Shown in pieces: positions 21,080 to 35,448 of a DNA stretch of 64,000 nt (position 1 is its first letter; each line of letters begins with the position of its first letter). The stretch covers positions 992,001 through 1,056,000 of the forward strand of contig JACKQL020000012.1 in NCBI GenBank assembly GCA_018296165.2, written 5' to 3'. The DNA is from Termitomyces sp. T153 (taxonomy: Eukaryota > Basidiomycota > Agaricomycetes > Agaricales > Lyophyllaceae). A program made the translations under genes and the position numbers. The notes beneath the pieces were generated by a model. The model was not told where the DNA came from. It saw only the letters and a list, made by a program, of their open reading frames with translations, and did no database searches.

Positions 21080-24000
21080 CTAAGCTATGATGAGAGACAC
21101 CAATTCAGGAATCCAATTAATCATCGTAGTTGCATGCGAGCCCTTGAGGAATGTGAGGTTGTTGGCAAGTCCCTGCATGCCAAGATCTTCAAGGGCATTG
21201 AGATGTTTTTGACCGGGGCCCTGTGTTTCATCGACTGTGCTTAATGTTGATGAAGATCCACGAAGTGTTGACTGGCGGGAGTGATCTTGTACGGAGAGAC
21301 GGAAGATAGTCGAAACGGAGCGAATGATCGAAGGGTTGGAGGCATTAGCCAAAATCTCCTTGATCCGATCCTGCAAGGTATCATAACTGGAGGAATTAGT
21401 AATCGAAGCCTCGATGCGACAAACGTGCCAGACTTACGCCAAAGAGACTGTTTGCGGGAACTGAATCGCAATGTCTGAAAGAAGTGCGAACAGGATCTCC
21501 GTCTCTGCATCGTCTCCTTGCGCAGTGCATAACATTGTCCCAACAAAGGTGGTTACGAGAAGAGCGGTGTTCGAGTCGTTGATACCCAAAAACGCAGGAG
21601 ATATTCGAGGAGTTCCACCTTCCTCGTCCTCGATATTGAGCCCAGCGTCAGGAAGCCACGCGTCATCGATTTTGCAGTCCCTCAATAGTTGCCGGTACGC
21701 CTTGGTTTTCGTGTATGAAGGGATCAAGGCGAGGAAATAGCCCAAAACATCACTAGAAATGCTGTCTTTGAAGCCGTTGGGCACACCATCATTTAGTTCG
21801 ACGCGCACTGTAACTTGTAATAGTGTTCGGAGAACCAATCCAGCTGCTTCCTTCAAACGCTGTTGGCGCATGCCTTTGAAGATGATAGAGGCAAGTGAGA
21901 AGGAGAAACTCGAATCGAAGGACATCCCAATCATTCCGTCTAATTGAGACGTAACTTCCTCTAGAGGTGCTCGTGCTTTAAGAAGGAAGGAAGGAACAGT
22001 TTCTGATTGGAACATTCCACGCTGTTCAATGCTTTCAAGAGTCACGCTCAGTAGGCAGCTAGCTTCGACGTAAAAGCCAGGATGGCTGGCTTGAAGGAGG
22101 GCAACGGCCAACCAAAATAAGAGACAAATGTATCTTGAGTCCTGAGGAAGAGCTGGGACGACTTTGCACATGCACCGAAGCATGCTGACGACAGAGACTG
22201 TGGAGTCAGTGACTTTGGCGAGGGCATTGTTGAAAGCTACAAGAATCTGGTAGAGGAAGTCGTCATCCACTTCAGAAGTTGCTAGTGTTCCAAGTGCAAT
22301 GAAAGCCCTGGTTTGAACAGCTGGAGAAACCTGGAAAGCGGTAGATGTGATGAGGCTCATCCACCGAGCACGCCACACGTTCAGTAAACCTGCTCGTTCC
22401 AGTCAATACCTTGCTGGAAATTGTTGTATTGTTTTTGACGTACCTTTTGAACCCGATCCAATTTCCATAATTTTGGCGAGGAACTGAGTCAGCTCTTCTA
22501 GAGTGTCTAAAGTTTCTTTATCGCTAGCTGGGTCCCAATTGGTGTATTCGCTCGTTGAGGTGTCGCGCCTCAAACCGAATAGTCTAAGTCTCGCAGGTGT
22601 GGCACATTCATTGATAAGCTCCAGGAGTCCTGGGCCGACGGTTTCTTCCGTCCGTGAAATATAAAGAGCTTGCAGCAAGTTCATGATAATGCCATAGACT
22701 GACTTTCGAACAAGTGGTGGACCACAACCGGCAGTGAGCGTAACGTTGTGTATTATCTCCGGAACGTAGAGCTGATCGCATCCAGCTTGACCACTCGATG
22801 GCGCCACCACTAGTGAAAAGCGTATGAGAGTGGCAATCTCATTCCAGCTGGGGTGATCTGTCAGGACATTAAAAGGTTGGGAAACAAACATCTTGCACAC
22901 AGTCTAGTGTAATGTTAAATATGTACAGAAGTTCTTAAGCAGACGCACCTTGCGAAGTTTGTTGTATATCCTTCCCCTGACGCCAATCGACGATAATGAA
23001 GCTATTGCATGTGTGATGGCTTCACATCGACGAGTTCCGACTCCTCCTTCTGTTGCCGTCCGCACAAGTTCCTCCAGTACGACATCAACGATCACTGGAT
23101 CCAACTTCCCAATCTCACACCAGATATACTTCTGGATGGTAGACGTGATCTAAAAGAACTTAATGAGTTTCGCTGAAATGAAGCTCGGAATGAGAAACCA
23201 ACATCTGGGTAGTTTACTGCTAGGTCTGCCAGATTTCGGACACAATCCCGCAGTCTAGCCCCCGAACGCTCATATTGTTTACTTGTAGGGTTAGAGAAAA
23301 GTGTGAGGTTCTTGATCCAAGGACTCATATACTGAATACAGCTTATGCGTTGTGCAGTCTTATCCATACTGTTCATTGCGGCACCGACTTCAGGAATGAA
23401 ATCAAGGGTCAGCTGTGGAGCAAAGGCAGCAATCTTCTCGCTGAGTTGAACGACAAAAGCTGTTGCATCTCCCGGAATAAAACCAGCTACGCACATAGCA
23501 TGTTAAAAGCATGTCTGGTGACCCACGCAACCCTTACCTTTGGAAGCAACTATTGGACTATTGTCGTAGTTCAAGTAAGTGCACACGGCGCCCAAGAGAT
23601 CATAGGCAGCTCCACGCAGTTCTTCGTCATTCATGTCAACGCTGAGGAGTCCAATATGAAGTAGTGTGGCGGGGACATTGGAGAAACGGGAGAAACGTTC
23701 GGTTAATGGAGTTTGCATGTCCTTTAGGCGGCCTTTGGCCAATCGAACCGCCTGTTCGGGATTTTGTTCGATAAAAAAACAGTCATGGAGAGTTCCAATT
23801 CATACCTTGACTATGCTGTCTCGCGATGGTGAAGAGAAGTATTCCGTAACACCTCCACGACTACGCCGAATTATAAATTCATAAGTGTCCATGCCTGTCG
23901 CGACGTTGTATATATCACTGATGTCGGCGAGAGGGATAATCTCAGTGGCCTTGCATGACAAACCAGGCGAAATAACTTGAGCTTTGACCTAAAAGCGATG

Positions 24001-27000
24001 AGCAGTTGCCACACGTGTTATTCCAACCCTTACTGATGTGATCCTGATGTGCGTCGTTCCAACAGTAAGAATGACAGGTCGGGACTGAACAACCCTCATG
24101 TTTGCATCGAAGAACGTCTCCTGCGGTTGTTCGTTCTCCAGTGCCACTGATGTCCTTGAGAAATGAATAACGTAGACAATCAGATAGCACCGTACCAGGA
24201 ATCGTCAGATATGAAAAAACTTGTATAGGTACGTAGTTTCTCATTTCCGCTATGCAGGAATAAGCTCGGATCGTATCGCAAAATTGAGTTCCTTGTAGCG
24301 GATTTTAAATCAAGATGAAATCCCTGATGGTGGAAACACTCACCAGCTGTTACATTATATAGTCGGCGTAAGTATTTCTGGGTTAAGGCATTGGGATTTA
24401 GTATATGAGTCGTAAAGAATCGTGAACGAATGTCGAAAGGCATAAGTTCCGCACAGTACTTTAAGCCCTGTAGCGGGATTTCACATATGGAGGTAAACGA
24501 AGTACAATCCAGAACAACGTCAAAAAGACGGTCTTCATGATCTTGCTGAGCGAGGGTCTGCCACACCATTGAGTATATATTGTCTGTTACTCAGAACCTC
24601 AGACGCACCTTGAAGATATGGTACATCAGCAGTTCAATGTCAAGTGTCTCCACATCGATTTTAGACATTTTCAGAATAAAAACTGCTGGTTGATCCTGTG
24701 AAAGATGAAATAGATATACAAAAAAACCAATAGCAGGCACAAACGCACAACGGGAACGGCAGCCTGTAGAAAGATATTTTCGACTTGACTTGTGTCTTTT
24801 CCAGCATATCGACTCATGAGCGCAAGATATTCAGGATGCTCATGGTGTGGTAAAGCAGAGAGCACAGGAACTTTCAGAGGAGCTCCGTGATCAACTAGTA
24901 AGGCACAAAGCCCGTCCCAGGCCCGTTTACCATTAATGGTCGATGCTTCTGGATCTGTAGATGCTCTTGACAGAGAAAGCAGCTCTTTGCCAATCTTGTC
25001 CGCATGCTTGTCGAAGAATCGGTGAAGAACGATTATGTCAGTATCATCTGAAGTTGTCCCAAGCCATTGATCATGAGCTTCAGCGGCGGGTAGTGTTTTC
25101 TAGTAATTCATGCTGAATGAGCAACCGTCGCACAAGGAGAACTCCTACTCACGGAAATATCTCCCAAAAAACGTGTCACAGTAGTAATGTTCGCCTTGAG
25201 GAACTGATTTAGCACGACCATGTGAGCTTCCTTGCCAAAGAAGATATTGTTTGCGAGATTCTGGATGATTTTGGTGATCACCATAAGACCTCGACGCATT
25301 CCTATAGTGAATTCCTTTGGCAACTCAATATCGATCAGTTCGGGGGATACGAGAACAGGGGATATGAATCTAGAAGGAGAATTAGACCCCGTCCAACAAT
25401 GTCAAGAAATCAGCAAATACCGTAAAAACATGAATGCACCGGTTGCAGCATATTTAGCTTCCGGCCATGTTTTTATTCTAAATATGACTGAGTATCTCAA
25501 GAAGGACACGTTTTGAACTTGACTGACACGGTGGACATGATATGGGCACAAATTTCGCGGAACATTGGCGGAAGGGCAGGCACCGATGCAGAAAGTATTT
25601 CAAGAAAATGTGCCGCAACCCGTTCCACATGCAGAGCATTCCTTCTGGCCTCCTCTTCACTGACTCTGGTAGGGTCCAAATCATACCCACAACCCGAAGA
25701 ATCCTCGATCATGATCTTGATGAGAGGCTGAAGCAATGTTCGTAGATAATTATATCCATGGATCCTAGCAAATGCTGAAAAGAACCGTGTGCACGTCGTA
25801 TCGGCCCGGAAGATGCTTTGTTCAGTGTCTGCCTCAAAAGATCAACAGAAGAAATACTATGAGCGGAAAGCTTTTACCAATCACAGCAAGGTCTCTATCA
25901 ATCATGATTTTCATAAATTTGATGAGGGACTCGCGTGTGTCGAAAATATTGAGGAGAACATTAATCATTATACCCACTTCCTGGGGTGGGCAGACTTCGC
26001 ATATAGTCAATGCAAGAGCCATCTAGGAACAGTGTGAGCAAATATGGAGGCCATACAAGTTCACTCACATCAGATCCTTTAACCAACTAACATGAAATCA
26101 TTTAGTAAGAATTGGGGATGGATGGCAAACTTTACAGCCCACCTCGCGCAGACGATTATTCCTGTCGCTGAAAGCAGAGCGGTCCTCAGGTTCAAATGTA
26201 GTGCCCTGGCCGATAACACGAGCAAATACGTGTGCAAAAATAGCTCGCTTTCTGTTGTCCTCATCGTATGCAAGAGGTAGACATTGCTTGAAACCACTCT
26301 CCGTATTGGCACTGACGAGATGGGCAAGCCCGGTGATCACAAGTTCTCTGACGTTTGCCTCCTTCTGAGAGATTCGTATTCTCTAAATTCCAAGTCAGAA
26401 AAGTTAAGGACACAATAAAGAAAGCTGTATACCTGATGCATTAAACCTAATTCGGACATGCCTTCGGTTGCCTGTTAAATGTATCAACATCATTGCTCTA
26501 TACCCTTTCACCCAAATCTAACGCACAAGAATCTCACTATGGTACGTTTCCAAGGCTTGAAGTAATGCACCAGAGTATTTGTTAAACAGCCTCGACACGA
26601 CATGAACACTATCATCGCCGGCATTGACATCAACCGGACGAAGCTCCAGACGGTCCAGTAGTTTAACGGATGCCCGCAAACACGCCATGTTCAATTCGAT
26701 CTCTAGATTCAGATGTCCAGACCTTGGGCCCTGGGTTGTCAAGTTCAGCACGAAGCAGGGACATTCGTTGTAACTTTCACGGATCGTACCAAAGATGCCG
26801 TCGGCTGGATCCAGCCTATAATTATGTCGAGAATATGGCGGCGGGCACTACTGTTCTTTTGCATTCCCAGAGTATCGCTACGGATGCAAGCACTCTCGGA
26901 CATCATGCAAAATTTGATCTTGAGACGATAGGACGATGGTCCAGCGAAGCTTGCGAGGAAAGAGCAAAGCGTAACTGCTGTCGAGCTGATATCAATGTTC

Positions 27001-30000
27001 GTCAAATCCGTCGTCTCTTCACAGGGTTTCTCGACGATGAGCTTGAGCAGTGCGATGTACTATAGAGAAAAAGGTGACACCTGGTGTTAGAGATATGGAA
27101 AATTCTAACAAACCTGATCCAAAAATAACTGAGAGGCTTCATTCAAATCTGGGCCACAAGAATCCTCGAAGGCGCGAATCTTTCTGTAGACACGCACATC
27201 AGCTCTAGGGACAAGTAGAAAACTTGAAGCGACCTACTCATCAAGCAGTCTAAGAAGTTTCTGATACAACTTCGCGCTAAGCTCACTACCCAACGCATCC
27301 CTAGCAATATCACGAATCTGTGTATCTGGTGCGACCAGCATACTCGTCAAATCCGCCATGAACGCCGAAACAAGTGGTGCCGGGTTATTCAGCGCTCGCA
27401 TCTCATCAGGCAACGAGTGCGCCGGAACGACAACGGCCAAAGACGTCAAATCCTGATTTTCCTGAACACATATTCCTCCGAGAGCAGCCAAGAACAAGGT
27501 GAGGTTCTGCCACTGGGACCGGTTCTCTTCCCATGAGGGAGGGAATGGTTGACTCTCGCCGTTCTCTTGGTTCTCGGTCACCTCGAAAACAATCTCGGTC
27601 AGCTGTCGCCACCTCCAATAACATTCCTGCCATACGGCGACGTAAACAGCTGAAGAGTAAGAGATGCCTCGTATGCATTTGCGAACGCGTTTCTGATGAC
27701 CCACACGACCTATGACTACTATCGTGGGGTCGCCGAGCTGCTCATATGTAAGATTGCGCGCAGACCTGGCATCATCGCTCAATGTTGGATTAATGGGTGC
27801 ATCAGGCTGGTGTTCCGCACGAGCAAGGAAACGAAGGCCTTTTCCAGCCATGGCAGAGACGTTGCTATCCGCAGACGTCAGTGATACGAGGAATGCTATC
27901 TCCGCAAGAGCAAATGCGGAGACACGCTCAGGATGAAGTTGAGTTTCTTTCATCGCGGGATTCTATGATCAAGGTCAGCATACTACGAAATGTTCATCGT
28001 ATAGTCAGATACCGTTGTCTTTCTCGTAAACAGCTCAAGAAGTTGATGGACGATCGACATCCAGAGACGTTCGGCCTCCAAATCCTGCCGAGCATGTAGG
28101 AGATTAATCACGACGCTGAACAATGTAGGAGCGCTACCACAAGTCTGAGCAAAGTTTCAGGCAGTACAGAGGATAGCTTACTATGTCATTTTTAAAAAGG
28201 CCACCAGATTGTCACTAATTATTCCAGGAGGGGCATCAGCAAAATTGCAAGCCACTTCATAGATGCAGTTTGCAGCGGAAAGTTTGATGGAGATGTCGAG
28301 ATCTGTGGTCCATAACTTGTTCACTCCCTCGAGCCACTCTTCTATTTGAGCCAAAGTTATATCTTTCACATGGAAGAGCGGACACATGCGCCAGAGTGCT
28401 ATTACGCCAAAGAGTAGGACCTCACGATCGGACAGGGGTTGGTAGGATGTCCACAGAACTTTAGGCCGGGCAGAGGGGCGTTTCAGGTTCCCGTATTGAT
28501 CAGCCTCTGGACGACGGAGCCCTGAAGTCTAAAACGAACATGTTAGGAACTTAAAGATTGTCGTTGCTTGAAGGTAGAATTCGCACCGCATAAACGACAC
28601 GTAAGCGACGTGACATCACTTCCTGCAATTTGTCCAAGGGTCTTTGCCATTTGCAACGGTTAGCCTAGCAGTCAATATAAATAAGAAATAGATGTGACTT
28701 GCGTCTTGCGATGAACGCACCTCCTGGGTCAGAGTCAAACACGCTCGTACTGCACATAATTTGACAGCCTCAGAACGCTCGGGTTCTACACAAGTAGAGA
28801 AAAAAACCAGCGCGTCTTCTTCCGGCAGAAAACGATAGAGAACGACCAGGGCTTCAGCATACAGCGCAACATCAATATCCTCCACAGATTCCCAGAATGG
28901 TTTTCTTGACGTCAAAGCAGCCTGCAAACACAGAAAGAGGAGGATCTTGAACTGACCTAAAGAAGCCTAGAAGATTTATTTACCTTGACCTCATGAGCCA
29001 TATCATGAGCAAGCATACGAAGTGGGGAATCACTGTCATCACCGACATATGTCGCCGCACGACAGATATCAATCAGACAGACCAGCGCGACCATAAATAA
29101 CTTCGAGTTCCCATACGCATGCTTCATAACTTCGTCGGTGAATTTTTGCTCCTGCTCGTATCCACCCAAATCATGACAGAACAGACAAAGTAGTCAAGGG
29201 ATCCGACATACCTTGCGTGTCAACTTTACACTGTTGCCAGAAAGCGACGCCTGATAGTCCTGGAAATCCGTGCGCATCCGATCTGACATCGTGCAATTGA
29301 GAATTGTAAGTGTAGGCCAAAATATCCTCTCATCATATCCTAGATTCTGAGTATAGAGGATATCAAACACACGCTCTGGTGCGCCACCTACTCCGCCCCG
29401 AGCACGAAGCGCCTCGTTGAACTCGTGCGGGAAGGTAGTTATCCAGTTCCACACGGCAGCGCGCAAAGGCACGGCAATAGCGACGTGGCCTTCTCGTCCC
29501 ATACCAACAAGCAAAGACGATAGTTCTACATAGGCGATCAGCACTATGTCGTACCCAGTACAAACGAGAAAGGGACATACCAGTAAGTATCTGAACGAGC
29601 CTCGCCCGATCTAATGCACAATGTGCCATCAACTGCAGATCAATAGGATCTGGATGCTCTGCGGTATGACTAGCAAGAAATTGAATTCTAGTCCGAATAC
29701 GCGAATACACGACGCCCCAATTTGATGCGGATAACTGAAAGATGATCCGTCCCAAATACTGCCTTATAAGATCAATAACCGGTGTCTTGGACTTGACTAG
29801 CATCATATGGGTCTTCTCGTACGTCGTTTTTGTGGCGGGAATCTGGATTGTTGAGTTAAGGCTGAGCTTTCCAGAACGAACGGAGTTGGCGGAGGACTGG
29901 GTCCGGAGAGGAGGATCTGACGGCCGTGCACGCGCGGGAACATGTTCGGAAGAAGGAACGTTGGATGCCTCACCAGCGCTTTCGCTCTGGGCTGAGATAA

Positions 30001-30793
30001 TGGTTTGTGAATCGAAACCGTTGAATGTGAGGTCGGAGAAATGGCCCGGAAGTACGAGGGGAACATCGGAGGAATATGTATGGCGGAGAAGCATGACTAC
30101 CACGCTGAGAACATATTTGGCGCACACCTCGTCAAGCGCGACGAGGTCTTGATCTTCGGAAAATCGTGTTGATCCCGTGAGAGAGGGGGAGTCTGGTGTA
30201 CCACGACTTAAACGAGAATTAGATCGGGGTTGTGACAGTCGCGAAGCCATGATTATTGATAAAACCTTCAATACGAAGAGTTGAGATTGTAAGATGTCTA
30301 TTGATGGGTATCCTGTTATGTCGATTTGCTGTATCACGGAACGTAGGTGAGTAGGAAGAAGACTCATGAATCGATGGAAGCATACCCTGGTCACCCGTTC
30401 AAGCAGATCGCAGAGATTGAGCGCAATCATATCGAGAGAATCATGAGAAAGTTCGACAAGAGTTTCGATAACCTGTTGGACAGCCGTGTCGGCTTCCAAG
30501 CGATCTAAGGGGACACCAGAGTTGATTGGCAGCTTACACTACGTGTCAAAGACCGTTCAAGACACGACCAACCGATGTCGACTCACTTTGTTCCTCAGCC
30601 TATTCACAAGGATATGCACAACCTTCTGTTGCGGTGTCCCCGCCCCTCCCAACGAAAGGAGCGAGGGCTGGTGTGTGTTTCCCATGCCCATGAGCAAATG
30701 ATGCGAGTCGTTGCTTTTGTGGACGCGTGAAGAAACCTGGCTCGGGACAGCTGAGGCCGACGGGCGGCGTGCGGGCATGTTTTGACGAGACAT
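21080..30793 (-). CDS. ira1: Neurofibromin/Ira-type Ras GTPase-activating protein
   Basis: A 9.7 kb gene of many exons runs from MSRQNMPARR (30793) to the stop at 21080 and encodes roughly 2,600 residues. The N-terminus has QKVVHILVNRLRNK and TLVELSHDSLDMIAL, seen in NF1/Ira proteins. Before the catalytic part is the GLAHLVSANTESGFK block with FEPEDRSAFSDRN. The RasGAP domain (about 25200-26030) has FDTRESLIKFM, the arginine-finger segment SIFRADT (Arg conserved), NYLRTLLQPLIK, and the split FLRF.SPVLVSPE motif, which is interrupted by an intron after FLR. A Sec14/CRAL-TRIO-PH module follows (about 24180-24900: DVVLDCTSF, QKYLRRLYNV), then HEAT-type repeats (LRGAAYDLLGAVCTYL, QYMSPWIKNL). The protein switches off Ras at membranes and so restrains cAMP signalling in fungi. 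All key catalytic residues appear intact. Confidence 0.95.
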
Positions 30794-32676
30794 GATCAGG
30801 TTAGTTTATAAAGAAAAAAAGAAGGAATTTCAGACGGTGCAGCGTGGCACAGGACGTGCACTGCACTGGACACGTCGAACAGAGACAGCAGACTCTGGGA
30901 GTAGTAGTCCAGAGAGATCAGTCCTGTTGATCCTTCTTCAGAGTGTGGCCCCCAATATCTGAAATAATGAGGAGGCGTGATGCTGACAAACACTAATCAA
31001 TCCATCAACACCTCTTGTTTGTATCGACCGACCTCACACCTACAGAAATGGTTCATTGTTAAACGTACAATATACGCTTAAAGTAATGATGGAAGGATTT
31101 GAAACTATAGCGACCGCTGTATGTCTAGTTGTCAAACTTAAGCTTAATCGACGGACGGGATTGCCACTAGCGCGTATGGATGGATATTTGGATATCGATG
31201 CCGTACAGGACACTGATACATAATCCAGAGAAGGATAACCACGTTTCGACCAACCAACCTGGAACGTCATCGTGTGACTATTAGGATGGATCAGCATTAC
31301 TGATTGGCAACCACGTTTCATCCAATGACTCAGATTGCCAGGGATGGGTCACTTGTGTAATATGTTGGCAGTGCTGTGGGAACTGAGATTGTGTGGGAAG
31401 AGAAGAGCGGACATCCATACAGAAGACACAGTAGGGAGCTGCAATGACGACCCACTCTGAGTCAGGTGTAGTCAAAGTGCACGAGTTCGGAAGAAGGAAC
31501 GAAAGACATGGGGACAGGTCAGTATGCAGTATTTCCAGGGAATTATAAAAGTCGTATCGTACATACCGTAGATGGAGCCAGAAGAACAATGGAAGGACGG
31601 TTACATGGATCTCTTAATCAGTCAAATCGTTGAGCACGAGAACCAATTTTGTTGGATATCTAAATCTGACAGAACAATGGCTCGGACAGACATCATCGCG
31701 TCGCACGTTGTGGGGAATCCGTGGAGCTAGGAGTCAGAATTGCAGTTAATATAGTAGAAGTCGGAGTTACGTCGCCCTCGCAAAGACAATAAGCAGGACA
31801 CACAAAGAGCTGAAACACCGACACCAGATGAATCGCTGAATGTCAGTGATGTCAGGTCTTCCACGGACAAGGGCTGATACTGAGATGATGCTCAAATATC
31901 AATTTTTCGAGCGGGTTTTCAAAAGAAGAATTCCGGATGGATGACTAGATGCGCTAGCCTTCCTAAGATAAGATCCTGATAGTTACTAGCGCCAAAGGCG
32001 CCTATGAGTTGAAAAAGAAGCAGCACAGCCACTGGACCCACAACGTAAAGTTCTGCCAGATTTGTGAGCGTCCCTGATTTTGTTCAGCTCTTGAAATCTG
32101 CTGGCTACTATGACTGTTGCCCCGAAGGGACTTGGAGCCCACATTGTTCGCTTTTATAGGCAATGAACGGTCTGATGCCCGGATACACCCATCGAGGACA
32201 ATGGAAAACGATAGGGAAGGCACATATGGACAGCACAGATCTCCGAGCAGGGTAAATACAATTCCTTAGAGGGCAGGAGGAAAACAGAGCATTTGGTGTT
32301 AAGGATTTAAGGGTAGCGGTGGCTGAGGGGAGCGCGGGAAATCAGCCGCCTTATTGCTTACTGCGCCATTTTTGAAACCCTTTCCGGTAACCCAACAGCA
32401 CCGTTTTTTGCTGTGCTGTGTTCTCTCTCTCTCGCTGTCGCCCTCAGTTCTTTTTTCGGTCGCTGTCTAGTCCATCGTCGTTTGCAAACAGTTCTTTGCT
32501 TGTCCCATCGCTAAATTTTCCCTTTCGCGCTGTCCAATTTCTCTTGTTTGCTTCATCTCTCCGTCAGATTTTTCCAGTCCTATCAACAGGAAAGAACACA
32601 ACCTTCTAAGCAGTTATCGGCTGCGATTTGTTGAAATTTTCATCCATCGTCGTTGAATCTGCCCCTTTTCAGTACT
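30794..32676. other. 1.9 kb divergent intergenic region
   Basis: The gap separates the starts of the RasGAP gene (leftward) and the RNA-binding protein gene (rightward) and should contain both promoters and long leaders. Short frames on the minus strand at 30796-31589 have no domain. The right end is pyrimidine-rich (next entry). Confidence 0.45.
32418..32640 (+). promoter_or_regulatory. Pyrimidine-rich core promoter / long 5' leader of the RNA-binding protein gene
   Basis: The plus strand is strongly C+T rich, including TTCTCTCTCTCTCGCTGTCG near 32421-32440 and several TTTTTCC runs. CT-rich blocks of this kind mark transcription starts of highly expressed fungal genes lacking a TATA box. 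The distance to the ATG at 32677 implies a leader of about 200 nt. Inference from composition only. Confidence 0.45.
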
Positions 32677-35448
32677 ATGTCACGCGAAGAAACACACGGA
32701 TTCGAGTACTCGCCTGCATTGGGCTCACAACGGCCACGCGGACTCGGTGAGCAGGGCCAACCAGCTTACTATGGGACGAACACGGTCTTCTCTACAGGGG
32801 ATCGACGGACATCGCACGGGATCTTGGGATATCCAGGCTACACTCGAGAATACGGAGAGATTGGACCAAATAGACACAATTTGACGAATAATGCGCAACC
32901 GTTCAACTCTTCCTCCTCTTCCTTCAACCACTACCATCCCGCGTCCCCCCCGCTCGCCGTCGCCGAGCACATCTTCAGAGCGTCCCCCGTCACAGTCCCC
33001 GCCACTTCCCCGCTCAACGCCACTCTCTACTGGGCCGACATCGAGCCCTGGATGGACGAAGAGTACGTTAAGCAGGTCTGCGCCCTCATGGGTTGGGATC
33101 CAGTCACTATCAACGTTCCCCGCCCTGCTCCAGACCCCGTCACCGGTCAGCAGGCCAACAACCCTGGCTTCTGCTTCCTTACATTCCCGACCGCCGCCCA
33201 GGCTGCCTCCGTTCTCGCCCAGATCAATGGTCCGGGAAACAGTCCTGTCACCATGCCTAACTCCTCCAGACCCTTCGTCCTCAACTGGGCCTCTGCCGCC
33301 CACGCCATCTCGCCCCAATCAACCGCCTTTCCAAATGGGACTGTCAACGCCACAAACGCGTCGCAACAATACCCCAAGGAGTACAGTATCTTCGTCGGAG
33401 ACCTCGCGCCGGAGACCTCCAACTCCGATCTAGTGGCCGTCTTCCGTAATCCTGTCCTCGGTCTCAGAAATGACAGAGAGCCCAAGTTTATCCGCCCCTT
33501 CCTCAGCTGTAAGAGCGCAAAGATCATGCTCGATCCAGTCACCGGTGTATCGAGGGGCTATGGCTTCGTAAGGCGTGTAACCCGCTTTTTGGATCTTAGC
33601 GTGTTCGCTAATTCCTCCTCAGATTCACCGACGAGGCTGATCAACAACGCGCGTTAATAGAGATGCATGGTCTCTATTGCCTATCTCGACCAAGTGGGTC
33701 CTTCGTTCACTACAGGGGTGCATACATTGACTTTTTGACCCCTTTAGTGCGTATTTCGCCTGCTACTGCCAAATACAAGGGGCTATCTGTTGCACCCACT
33801 CTTGATATGCCACAAGTCCAGTTTCCGCAACAAATGAATAGCGGAATCGGAGCTAATATGCAGCCTGTTCCCATACCCTTGCCTCTTCCTAATTCCGATA
33901 TGACAAGAAGTGTATCGGTACCTATCGCTACCACAGCATCACATACGAGCAACAACGGCGTATCAACCTCCGCATCCAACGCATCGATTGGAACCTCAAA
34001 CTCCACAGCTTCACTCACTTCAAGTTCGAGCAACAATGCATCTGTCCGTTCTCTCGGGTCAATGACAACGGAAGAAATGATGAATCTGCCAAATAATGTG
34101 CTCGCTCAGATCGCACAACAATACGCGAGTGGCGAGGCTAATCCACCCAAGACTAGTGGAGCGTCAGTAACACAGACCTTTATTCCAGACTCTTCGCTGC
34201 CTAGACAGGCTTCTGGACAAGGTGAGGGTGGTGCGCCACGATTCAATATTTCTGAGGAGTCGTGGAAGCATCATGCACAAGCCCGAGCGATTCTGGGCAA
34301 CCTCATCGGTCCCAATGGTGAGCAGCTCACGTCTACCGATCCCTACAACACGACGGTCTTTGTCGGAGGACTTTCACCGCTTATCTCGGAGGAGACCCTG
34401 AGGACGTTCTTTGCTCCGTTCGGGGACATTCATTACGTATGTTGAAGATAACATCGGACTCTTTCTCAGTGCTCAATACTGACACTTTTCTATATAGGTC
34501 AAAGTCCCCGTTGGGAAGCACTGTGGTTTCGTGCAGTTTGTTCGAAAAGCTGATGCAGAGCGGGCGATCGAAAAGATGCAAGGTTTCCCGATTGGTGGTA
34601 GCAGGATCCGGTTGAGTTGGGGACGCAGTCAATGTTTGTTTCATCTCTCGTTCTTCTCTTCATATCCTGATATATCTTCTCTACCAGACAAAGCTGCTCA
34701 AGCTGCTGCACAGGCTGCCCAGGCCGCAGCACTACAGTCTCAGTTTTCTGCGCCTGCGGCTCCGAATATGATGACACAAGAGCAGGCTATGCAGCTTCTT
34801 CAGAAGCTGCACATGCAAGGCTACCTTCCGAGTGCCCTCACCGAACATGGTCATAACACCATCACTAGTGCCTACATGATTGATCCTCCCTTTACCGACG
34901 CGAAAATCCAAGAATCGGTCCTCAACCGCGATAGCTCACACTTGTTCGATTCATTTTCGTCCAACGGGTATCAACCCCGCCCTGAGCTACATAGATGCCA
35001 ATCTTCCTTCGCTCCGTTCTCGCCTGATCCTAACGCGTTTACGACTGAGGTTAAACACCGTGCTTCGTCATCACGTACCGACTTGCCGCATCCCTCGAAA
35101 GCCTACGCGCCTGGATTCTTCCCGCAGGAGCTCAAGGTTAACACTGATGTGGCTCCTTCAAGCAAATCGTCGCCTTCGTCCGGGCGTCTGAGCAGCGCCA
35201 CACGATATAACACCTTTTTGGAGAGCTCGAATGCGCCTGGGATGATCAAAGCGCCTGGTCGGCCTGAGGTTACTATCTCTCGTCCTACGTCTGGCCAAAC
35301 CCAAACTCGACCGACGTCAGGTGCTACGAAGCCTGAACAGAAGGAGTTGGACCCGTTGCATGATTTGAACAGTACGCTCGCCAATCTTGAGCTCGATCGG
35401 CCCGGCGTCGCAGCTGTCCAGTTGAGGACTTCATCCCCATCAAACTAG
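32677..35448 (+). CDS. RNA-binding protein with three RRMs (Nam8/Ngr1/TIA-1 type)
   Basis: Five exons (32677-33572, 33623-33693, 33748-34436, 34498-34633, 34688-35448) sum to 2,553 nt, 850 residues. RRM1 begins ATLYWADIEPWMDEEYVKQV and has the degenerate RNP1 PGFCFLTF. RRM2 has EYSIFVGDLAPETSNSDLV and GVSRGYGFVRFTDEADQQRA. RRM3 has TTVFVGGLSPLISEETLRTF and HCGFVQFVRKADAERAI, ending GGSRIRLSWGRSQ. This three-RRM spacing is that of yeast Nam8/Ngr1 and fission yeast Csx1, which act in U1 snRNP function or mRNA stability. Linkers are rich in Asn, Ser and Thr, and an Ala/Gln run (AAQAAAQAAQAAALQ) follows RRM3. The first intron must use a GC donor (AG|GCGTGT) to keep RRM2 intact. The start ATG has a good context; an upstream CTG is not needed. 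Confidence 0.92.
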
